In this document: one piece after another, positions 56,093 to 64,000 of the stretch
Numbering within the stretch: the first letter of the stretch is position 1
Layout of the letters: each line of letters opens with the position of its first letter
Source of the DNA: Odontocerum albicorne
Taxonomy: Eukaryota > Arthropoda > Insecta > Trichoptera > Odontoceridae
Assembly: GCA_949825065.1 (NCBI GenBank)
Contig: OX463854.1
Coordinates: 13,739,112 to 13,803,111, forward strand
DNA: 64,000 nucleotides
Direction of reading: 5' to 3'
Made by a program: the position numbers and the translations under genes
Notes under the pieces: generated by a model
The model's database searches: none
What the model was told of the DNA's origin: nothing
The model's input: the letters and a program-made list of their open reading frames with translations, nothing else

Positions 56093-56466
56093 ATTGTAAT
56101 TTATTTTTATCAAACACTGTTTATTCCACTTTTTTTGTGACGGTATACCCCTACCGGTTTCAAGGCTTTCACCTCATCTTCAGGGGAGCGCAAACAAGAC
56201 TAAATGCTGTTCGAACTGGTACCGATATACACGCTTCAACGGTTGGGGGCTGAGGGAAAAATCTCTCCGCTCTTGGCCGAAATTATCCCATGCCTCCCTT
56301 ATCCCTCAGCCCCCAACCGTTGAAGCGTGCATATCGGTACCAGTTCGAACAGCATTTAGTCTTGTTTGCGCTCCCCTGAAGATGAGGTGAAAGCCTTGAA
56401 ACCGGTAGAGTTATACCGTCACAAAAAAGTGGAATAAACAGTGTTTGATAAAATTAAATTGCAATG
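56093..56466. mobile_element. Fold-back element, copy C, 165 bp arms
   Basis: Left arm 56093-56257 and right arm 56302-56466 are inverted copies with few mismatches around a 44-base centre. The outer part equals the shared arm (TTATCAAACACTG... to GGGGAGCGCAAACAAGAC). The inner part is extra: ACTAAATGCTGTTCGAACTG to GGGGGCTGAGGGA. The same right flank (CCTCCACAACGTTAATGCC) follows as after copy B. It would fold into a very long hairpin. Confidence 0.92.
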
Positions 56467-56839
56467 TATTTAAACCTCCACAACGTTAATGCCTTAACTA
56501 TAAACAATAATATTTAGTGATTTCACACCTCAGTGATTTATTGCTTTGTAAGTTTTTTGTATAAAAAACGTAAATTTTTTATATATCTTGAATTAAAAAA
56601 AAAACAATACTTATTACGGACCATTACTTTGCACTAAAACTGCCAAACAATGAAATTTATAATGAATTTAAAATTTAGGGAATAAACCAGGAGATCAAGC
56701 GAGGCATTTTCAACTTGAACAAAGTTGGCTTAATAAAAAACTTTGTAAAATGTACTCTTAAAATTATGATGGTGACTGGGTGAAGAATGTGTAATACAAT
56801 TAATAGCCATTTATGTGTGCTAAAAATTAATATCAAGTT
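56467..56839. other. Right flank shared with copy B, then AT-rich DNA
   Basis: The first 50 bases match the DNA right of fold-back copy B; the rest is unrecognised. Confidence 0.5.
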
Positions 56840-57120
56840 GGATGAAAAATATAACATTGAGGTGGTTTGAAAATGTAAAACGAATGGGTGGCGAAAGATT
56901 CATTACCGTGGCAGTGGATAACCGTGAAAAGTGTGATAAGAACAAGTGAACCTAATTTTGAAATAAAGAAATGTAAGGAATAAGAAAAACCTAATGTACT
57001 GTATGAGAAAATGTAAGGAAGTGGAGGAGGTGAAAGACGTATGTAATGATAGAAAAGTTTTGCTTTATATCTTATCTGCTTACCCCAACAAAGAAATTGT
57101 ATGATGGTATGTACGTATTT
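56840..57120 (+). mobile_element. Degenerate LINE 3' tail
   Basis: GAGGTGGTTTGAAAATGTAA (RWFENVKRMGG), CTAATGTACTGTATGAGAAA, GAGGAGGTGAAAGACGTATG (EEVKDVC), ATCTTATCTGCTTACCCCAA and TATGTACGTATTTATA, in family order. Confidence 0.62.
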
Positions 57121-58229
57121 ATATAATTACAAAATAAACGACAGTTAAGTGTCCTTTACATATCACAGTAATAATTTTTAAAAATCAACATATACCAAAA
57201 AAAATAAAAATTTAAGACACATATATCTTTCGAAATATGGTGTATGTAAATAAATGTCCATGAATAAATAGTCCAATACGCGTAGATAAAAACAAAATAA
57301 TCAAATATTGTTAATCAAATTCAATCAACAATTAAAGACTAAGGAAAAAATAAAAGCTAGTGAATAAATTCATAGAAAAAATAATCAACTATACAACATT
57401 GCCTCCAACACCACATCCTCGCTTGGACCGTGAAATTCTATAAAAGCCAACAGAATCACAGCAATCCTTTAACTGCTGCCCTGGGAACTTACGAGAGTAC
57501 GTTTGATCGATCTACCTTTTCGTTATAAGTACAGGCTCCCGAAGCATTATCTGTTGCCTAACTAGTTTACCACAGTATTAGCTGGGAGGACCAAGGTCTG
57601 AGTGAATGTGATGGAATGCAAGTAGATTGAACGAGTTGACATGTATGTACTTGCTAAATAATTAATTGTAAGAATTGTTATCTAGTTATAAGTAGTATGT
57701 AAGTGTTTACTATTTATAAAAAAATAAATATCAAGTTTATTAAAATTAAAATGACATGTAGGAAACTAAAATTAAGTTAGTTCATTGTTAAAATTTATAA
57801 ATAAGATTAGTTCTAACGCCTTTAGAAAATGTTTGTATTATGTATTACTTCATTAAATAAAAAATACAGCATAGCCATTGACAAATAATGACATGCAGAA
57901 AAACTTTTCGAGTTGTAATTTCTATCCTATTATTGGATAAAATGCATGAAATTTTCCACACACTGTAATATCGTTCGACATCAGCTCCCTCGATCAGTGC
58001 TTATGTGTTTATTTTGCAACGTGGGTATTGTTGGAGCTACCGCTTTATCAATGTTTCCTTTCTATTGAAGATTTATAACGCTTTTTCTCAGATAGGGAGA
58101 ATTTCGCCTTTATAGACGTGTAGAGGAACATCTTGAAAATTCGAGTTCTATTAAATATGTTCCAATATTGTTTGCTTTGAGAAAAAACATTTCTGGTTTT
58201 ATTGTCTTCTTCTCCTTCATATATTGTAT
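57121..58229. other. Unassigned DNA with a TATA-like site
   Basis: TATAAAAGCC near 57441 lies in a GC-richer patch (57400-57640) ending TGCAAGTAGATTGAACGAG. It could be a promoter or an LTR scrap; no coding sequence follows. The rest shows nothing. Confidence 0.3.
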
Positions 58230-58620
58230 AATGACGATCTGTGTTATTGTGGTGTGCTTGGGATGTGAACTGCTAGCTCTCTTTTCATACTTACGAGTTC
58301 ATAGATTCCAGAAGAGTTGTTCTAAAGAGCGATACAGAGAATCCTGATATCATCCATTCTGTTCATGTGTTCATGCCCAGTATCGTCTTATTTTTCTTTC
58401 CGACCTTACAATGTTCTCAATGTTACACATTCTTTATTGCGAATTATGCGAGCAAGTATCATGCCTATATACATGGCACAATCTTCATATCCGATATCCC
58501 CAGACGCTGCTTTGTTCATGAGATATCAGCTCTGGTTTCAATGTCATAGGTAATTTTCGACCGTGCATATGTTTTCTAAAATTTCATTTAGCTTTCATTG
58601 TGCATGTATTATATTTGCTC
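58230..58620 (-). pseudogene. LINE RT C-terminal relic (antisense)
   Basis: Minus-strand fragments ITYDIETRADIS, TKQRLGISDMKIV, then RIIRNKE and EHMNRMDD fit the LINE region (L)TYG.ETW....(R)L..AEMK.LR...(R)DRIRN...(W).EHV.RMDD. Frames shift and contain stops. Confidence 0.6.
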
Positions 58621-58679
58621 TTTCAAAAATATCTTAATGTTTATATTATTTTATTTATAATTAAGACGTAAACATTGTG

Positions 58680-58885
58680 GATACATTGTAATTTGTTTTA
58701 TCAAACACTTTTTATTCCATTTTTTGTAACGGTATAACCCTACCGGTTTCAAGGTTTTCACCTCATCATCAAGAGAGTACCAATAAGGTCTTGTTTGTGA
58801 TCTCCTGACGATGAGGGGAAGCCCTTGAAACCGTTAGGGTTATACCGTTAAAAAAAGTGAGAGAAACAGTGTTTGATAAAAAAAA
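58680..58885. mobile_element. Fold-back element, copy D
   Basis: Left arm begins CATTGTAATTTGTTTTATCA and holds GGTATAACCCTACCGGTTTC; right arm ends GTGTTTGATAAAAAAAAATT. Centre is only ACC(A)ATAAGGTC-like. Left flank AAACATTGTGGATACATTG resembles the inverse of the right flank of copies B and C. Confidence 0.85.
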
Positions 58886-59082
58886 ATTATAATCTTAATG
58901 TGTATGCTTTATATACCTATTTTGACTTATCATTGTTTGTGACATGTTACTATTATCGCTTTTTTATTATTTGGTATTTAAACTGAAAAATAAAAATCTA
59001 ATATAAAATGTTTGCAGTGTATTTTTTACGTTTTTTTATTGACGAAAGTATATAATTAACGAATGTGATAAGTTGTTGACTT
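58886..59082. other. AT-rich noncoding DNA
   Basis: Nothing recognised. Confidence 0.4.
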
Positions 59083-59153
59083 ATTACATTTTAATCATAA
59101 ATACTATACACGTGCTTGCTGACGTGTAAAGTATTTATGATTAAAAATGTAAT
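59083..59153. repeat. 31 bp imperfect hairpin
   Basis: Arms 59083-59113 (ATTACATTTTAATCATAAAT...TACACGT) and 59122-59153 pair with few mismatches around an 8-base loop GCTTGCTG. Confidence 0.8.
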
Positions 59154-59510
59154 ATAATTGGAAAGAAGAATATTTGAATATTTTTTCCTGATTACTGAAT
59201 CATACATCTCCATTTTTTTATTTTATTGTTCTTTTTTTTTATTTATCACGTATAAATGATAATTAATATGTAAAACATGGTATTCTAGTAGCTCTGTTGA
59301 TTATTCTACTCATTCCGTTTACCACATAATTATGGTTTTTAAACATGTATGAAATTGTATCAATTGCCCTATATTTTATTGCCAATTACAACAAGTGATT
59401 GGCTCTTAGTGTTATAATGCAATTGATTGTTATTCTCTTCATCTCATTATTTTTTATAATCCTAGAATATTCAATCCTAATTCTTCTTAAGTAAAACATA
59501 TAACATACTA
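59154..59510. other. AT-rich noncoding DNA
   Basis: Nothing recognised; it ends in the TA target site of the mariner at 59511. Confidence 0.4.
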
Positions 59511-60430
59511 GACGCGTCCATAAAGTAGAGAACGATTGTGCACCACGCCTGTGCCTGTGCCGATACGCTACCACCGCGATCGTATGCGCGCCAGTTAGCT
59601 CCTACCCCCGTTTCAGTGCGAGCCGAGTTTTGTTGCTGAACGGTCGTGCGTTTTTGTTTTGTAACCTTTCAAAACGGCTGCGACCATCGAAAATCCCACC
59701 AAATGTGAAGTGCGTAGTCATTCGTTTTCTGAAGGTACAAAATGTTCGGCCTATAAAAATTCATAGGCAAATAAAGAATGTTTATGGTGATAGTGCATTG
59801 AACGAAGCTTCAGTGAGGAAATGGTGCATAATGTTTAATCAAAGAAGAACTAGTGTGCACGACGAAGATCGGAGTGGGAGGCCATCACTCGTTGCGGATG
59901 ACTTGAAAGCAAAAGTTGAAGACAAAATTCAGGAAAACCGGCGTTTCACTTAAAGCACAGTATATAAATCTTTCCCACAAATTTCACGATCGCTCCTACA
60001 TGAAATAGTGACGAAGCACCATGGCTACAAAAAAATGTGTGCTCAGTGGGTGCCTAAGAATTTGAGCACAGCGAGAGCTTCAACGTCTTAAGTGGGAAAT
60101 TTTTGGACATCCTCCTTACAGCCCTGACTTGGCACCAAGTGGTTTTTACCTATTCCCGAAACTAAAGGAATATTTGGGTGGAAAACAGTTTGCAAACGAT
60201 GAAGAACTCAAACAAGAAATGATATCCTGGCTCAAATTTTTGGCGGTAGAAGAGTATTACATCGGAATTGAAAAATTAGTTCCACGTTACAATAAGTGCC
60301 TTGACAGCTATGGCGACTACATTGAAAAATAGAGTAATGTACTGTGACTTTGTAAATAAAGCTTTGTTTTGATATCTTTCGTTTTCATTTAGTTATGCCA
60401 AAACGTTTTTTACTTTCTGGACGACCCACG
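59511..60430 (+). mobile_element. Mariner deletion derivative
   Basis: 920 bp between TA at 59509-59510 and 60431-60432. The left end GACGCGTCCATAAAGTAGAG is inverted to the right end (read inward CGTGGGTCGTCCAGAAAGTA) with moderate mismatch. The two ends of a transposase gene flank an internal deletion. Confidence 0.85.
59690..60332 (+). pseudogene. Mariner transposase, N- and C-terminal ends only
   Basis: The N-terminal helix-turn-helix region is readable (VIRFLKVQNVRPIKIHRQIK, VYGDSALNEASVRKWCIMF, EDRSGRPSLVADDLKAKV). A TAA at about 59951 follows RRFT, then SFPQISRSLLHEIV and QWVPKNLS. Next comes a junction to FGHPPYSPDLAPSGFYLF and KLVPRYNKCLDSYGDYIEK. The first two catalytic Asp blocks are deleted, and the third Asp is Gly (PSG instead of PSD). 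Two independent reasons it cannot work. Confidence 0.87.
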
Positions 60431-60432
60431 TA

Positions 60433-61104
60433 TGTACTTAATGACAAAACATAAACATTGCAAGGTTCCATATCGTTTGACTGCCTAGAAAAATCAAGTG
60501 ATTTTCATCAACAATTGCACCCTGATCTGATCGCTGTCGCAGTCAAGGTATGGCAAACCATTTGAAATATAATAACTATTGTTATGTTGTTGCTTATAAA
60601 GAAAAATTTGCAGTAAAAATGCCACGTTTATCGATATCGTTGGCGAGTTTTCCGTTTTCAAAAATCATATATTTACCTTCATATATCAGGTTAGTGCTTG
60701 AAATATATTAAAATTATATTCAATATCTTCCTTATGCCAACAACACGTGTAACTATAGTCTTTTTTTGTCTACCTTTGCAGAAACGCGGTTAATATTCAA
60801 CCCACATTTTATAATATCCACATAAAACGTTACTCTGCACAGTACTGCAAAGTTTTCGCTGCGTTTGCACCCTATTGTGCATTTGGATGAGGAAACTACG
60901 TAGAATATTTTTACTACTCTGAAAATGTAGCCTTTTGAAGTGTATTTCTTTTTCCCCGCGGGATTAAAATTTTCAACAAGTTGAAACTTAAACTCTATCC
61001 ATTTGTTTTTACATTTTCTACGTGTTTTTATTTTTAAAATAGATTAGATAGAAGTTATTCACGTAGGAAAAATGAAAACAATGTTCATAAATTTAAAAAA
61101 TCCT
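60433..61104. other. Noncoding DNA, nothing recognised
   Basis: No motif found. Confidence 0.4.
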
Positions 61105-61350
61105 ACATCCGTAGCCTAGTAAGTAAGACGTTTGATTTTCAATTGAGTGTATCAGGATTGATTGATTCCCAATGGTACCCAAAATAAAATTAAAAACGGT
61201 CACAGTCTAGCAAAAAAATTTTGCCTGTTCACAGTTGTAAAAGTGCTCTAATGTTGTTATCTCTTCACGTGCGAAATAGTTATGCCAGCAACGTGGAAAT
61301 ACGGACCACGAGTTCCATTCCTACTCAGGTGGGTCTTATCCCGAAGGCTA
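61105..61350 (+). mobile_element. tRNA-derived SINE, main family, longest copy
   Basis: A-box-like GTAGCCTAGTAAGTAAGACG, B-box-like GATTGATTCCCAATGGTACC, then AAAATTAAAAACGGTCACAG, TGTTGTTATCTCTTCACGTG, GAGTTCCATTCCTACTCAGG and GGCTAGATGAATGGG. The order matches 15570-15820, so it is a family at least 230 bp long. Confidence 0.72.
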
Positions 61351-61849
61351 GATGAATGGGTTCAAATACAACGTTGTCTCCCAGCCAATTTGGTTATATT
61401 GAAAGGTACTATCAGTTTGAATCTGAAACGTCACTAGAAAATGTTTTACTTATTTTCCAATTTATAAAATTAATTTTAATTAAACAAAAAATATTTGTTA
61501 TTTATGGTACAGCTTATTATACTTCAAATAAATTTATTTAGAAAACCCCCTTCTTATAAATTAATTTAGTTTGTCAAAAAAGTCTTGCTAAATATTAAAG
61601 CATCTTTGTCAAAAGTATCTTATTATTATTCAAGTATTTTTCGTCACCCATCAAGTTTTTCACTGAATGGAATCAATCCGCTGTTTTTGTTCTGTGTATA
61701 ATTCTTTGTGTAAAGCTTTAACCATGATTAATATTTTTCTTCCATTCATAAAGGAGGATGTTTAAAAACTTTCAATCTTTTTTTTAAGCTGTAATTAATA
61801 ACAAACATTTAAAAAAAAAAACTGGAGTAGTTGGTGATCACGAAAACAG
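61351..61849. other. AT-rich noncoding DNA
   Basis: Nothing recognised. Confidence 0.4.
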
Positions 61850-62015
61850 TCGAGGAAAGGCGAGATAGAGGTAGTCGTCTAATAAGATGGACGGATTAAA
61901 TAAAAAGGACCCCATTTAAGAACTGCATTCTGCACGGACCGGGAAGAGTGAAGATAAGTGGTGCGCCGAGTTCGAGCATAGCAGAGGGCTACGACGCTCA
62001 ACATTAAGCACACAA
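61850..62015 (+). pseudogene. LINE ORF2 C-terminal fragment
   Basis: RGSRLIRWTD, stop, IKRTPFKNCILHGPGR, and then SSIAEGYDAQH before TAA. This fits the LINE end pattern G.R..RWTD.IK....(W)...V......DAQH. It lies immediately left of the mariner MITE at 62034. Confidence 0.5.
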
Positions 62016-62033
62016 TGAAGAATAATTTAAATA

Positions 62034-62428
62034 CGAGCGTCATCTAGAAAGTAAGGCTCCTGAGGCCGGGGGAAATTTTTTGTTTAGAAGTTGGCACATC
62101 TGGTGTGTAGCGGGGATCCTAGCGGTCAGTTTGTTTGATCCCACGTGTTTGTCGGCCATTTTGTTCAGTCACAGTAGCCCATCAATTTTCCAACGATGAG
62201 GAGGTCGAGGAAGATGTGAAGAAGTGGCTAAAAGAGCTGGCGGCAGAGGTCTATGACACTGGCATACAAAAGCTGGTGCCTCGACTACAGAAATTTCTCG
62301 ATCTCGACGGTAATTACGTTGAAAAATAGTTAAATATATTTGTAAAGTATCTTGTGAATTTCAATTAAATACAAACATTTTTCGATCCTATATAAATGTT
62401 TTTAACCTTACTTTCTGGATGACCCTCG
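62034..62428 (+). mobile_element. Short mariner MITE
   Basis: 395 bp between TA at 62032-62033 and 62429-62430. Inverted ends CGAGCGTCATCTAGAAAGTA and (right, read inward) CGAGGGTCATCCAGAAAGTA. It keeps only the end of a transposase: SNDEEVEEDVKKWLKELAAE, then GIQKLVPRLQKFL and GNYVEK with stop at 62327-62329. Non-autonomous, and TIR-related to the elements at 26569 and 59511. Confidence 0.9.
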
Positions 62429-63587
62429 TATTTTTTTATATGTGATTTTCAGTATTTTATGTGGATGACCTCCGTGACCTATTTGAAAAGACAAATTTTT
62501 CTTCAAGTCTTCCAGACTGTAATTTTCGAGTACAATTCTCAATCTTATCCAGATTTTTCAATAAAATCTGCAAGTCTTGTTTTTACTTAAGGGTAGTTTA
62601 TTACTTTAATTATTTAAATAAAACTGCCAGTTTGTATTGTACACAACGAAAATGCATTTATATGATATCTGGTACAACATATTGAGAGATTTTTGTTTTT
62701 TCATCAATTTCACTTCATATTTAGTGTAAAAATATCGAAGTTATTTTGTAATTACCACTTTAAATAGTAAACGGCGGCTCTAGAGCCCAGTCTAATATTT
62801 AGCATTCACGTTAAACAAAGCCCTAGGTTTGATCTTGTCGTGTTAACTTTTGTACTAGTTTTACTTTTATATCATATTAGATCTGGAATTTATATTTATT
62901 ATTGCTCTGTTAAGCAATACAAAATTGCGCTGTATAAAAACTCGCCTAACCTATCGAATAACTGCTGTGGATTTAACCAGCCGGTCTTTGAAATTAGATC
63001 TCCTAGCCATCGGACAATTTTTACTTGATCTGTCAAGATATTATGCTAAGTGAAACAATCGAACACAATTAACCAATACACATAGAATTATTTTTCATCT
63101 ATAGGCTGGCTGAAATTCATTTTTGAATACGTTAGTCATCAAAGCCACGCGTTAACGCACTGAACTTCTGTACATAAAAATGCGACTTCACATCGAATAA
63201 CACGAATATATTTCCTATCTATAATAACTCTAATAATAACAGTGTACAGAACAACAAAAGTCAAAGTAATGCTTAAAAATGCAGTAAACCAATCCGTAAT
63301 TAACTATGTATATTCAAAACCAAAATATAAAGGCGTAAAGAACTATAATAAAAATTCTAGGCGCAGCTTATAAAATATAACACATAGTTGGGAAAAATAT
63401 GACACAGATATATAATCTGAAACAAAACAATCATAATCGTACTCAAATAAACGTTTGACAAAAATAAACACATTTAGAAAAAAAGTGTTCAAAAGATATA
63501 CCACGTGCCTAGTTTGATTTAAAAATGATAAATATTGCGGCATCTGTTTTTAAAAATCAAAACTATCTAAATTATTATTAACAAAAA
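62429..63587. other. Noncoding DNA with SINE-like scraps
   Basis: GGATGACCTCCGTGACCTAT at 62462 matches the start of the tRNA-type SINE heads (GATGACCTCCGTGGCCT at 3433, minus) and then diverges. GCCCTAGGTTTGATC near 62820 may be a worn B box. Nothing else is recognised. Confidence 0.4.
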
Positions 63588-63944
63588 ATGTGCTATTCAG
63601 GCGACATCTGTTTTTTAATTAATATTTTTTTTTCACGAACACGAATTTCCAAGCTCTGTGAGTGGATTTTAAAAGTGATAGTTAAAATTATAATTCCTGA
63701 AACGAACTTTTTTCCATATTATATAGGTGCAACAAAAAATAACACACTTCGGAATAAAATAAGTCATATAAAATATTTCATGAAGGTGAAGAAAGCTTTA
63801 ATCCGAATTCAACAACAAAATAATGTATTTAATAATGAAAAATATGAAAAGAAATACCATATAACATCTAAAAGAGAACACATCATAGTTTATAAGTACA
63901 ACTTAAAAATACACATACTAATTTTAAAAAAATCCAAGATTTAA
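63588..63944 (+). other. Unrecognised 118-codon open frame
   Basis: The longest open frame not explained by an element. The predicted product is rich in I, K, N and F, as expected from AT-rich DNA. No signal peptide, repeat or known motif is evident. It has no recognisable neighbours and might be a chance frame or an exon piece. No function is proposed. Confidence 0.15.
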
Positions 63945-64000
63945 ACAAAAAGACCTCTACAATTATATTTTTAGGTGAAAATAACATTTTGAAGTATGGT

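Overview
This is a 64 kb piece of a eukaryotic nuclear genome, most likely an insect. By eye it is strongly AT-rich (around 70%). There are no operons, Shine-Dalgarno sites or dense gene arrays. Everything recognisable is a transposable element or a relic of one: mariner DNA transposons, Jockey-type and RTE-type LINE reverse transcriptase fragments, tRNA-derived SINEs, a hAT-like MITE, solo LTRs and fold-back repeats. Many degenerate LINE tails, with the pattern (R)WFGHV..MN followed by (S)AYP near the stop, point to an arthropod. A lepidopteran is plausible but not proven. No conventional cellular gene, tRNA gene or rRNA gene could be supported.

Layout. 1-880: a frameshifted Jockey-type RT fragment running into a 200-base assembly gap. 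2.3-10 kb: AT-rich DNA with a fold-back arm, a SINE, a degenerate tandem repeat of about 150-190 bp units, LINE tails, a perfect-type hairpin and a 600 bp block almost without G/C. 10.9-12.8 kb: the only intact coding gene, a full-length mariner with 31 bp TIRs, TA target duplications and a 339-residue DD34D transposase, possibly nested in a TTAA-bounded piggyBac-like MITE. 14-20 kb: mariner, SINE and LINE relics, including a 5'-truncated RTE copy with a target-site duplication. 24.3-25.5 kb and 41.1-42.3 kb: two solo LTRs of one family, each with its own 4 bp target-site duplication; the second splits an RTE relic. 26.5-29.6 kb: three tandem copies of a 1048 bp unit, each carrying the same internally deleted mariner. 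34-40 kb: LINE relics with a nested RTE tail insertion, an unclassified repeat and a fold-back element. 44-51 kb: SINEs, a hAT-like MITE with 8 bp TSD, LINE relics and a Tc1/mariner-like relic. 53.4-64 kb: a second 200-base gap abutting an (AT)n tract, a fold-back element with 165 bp arms, another fold-back, two mariner deletion derivatives and a SINE.

These sequences do not form a pathway. The window reads as layered insertions in gene-poor DNA. Autonomous functions (one mariner transposase) sit beside non-autonomous copies with their own termini. The three TA-flanked deletion derivatives share one TIR style, so they were probably mobilised by related transposases outside this window. The most unusual structures are the recent-looking triplication, the fold-back family with a hammerhead-like core, and the LTR-in-LINE nesting.
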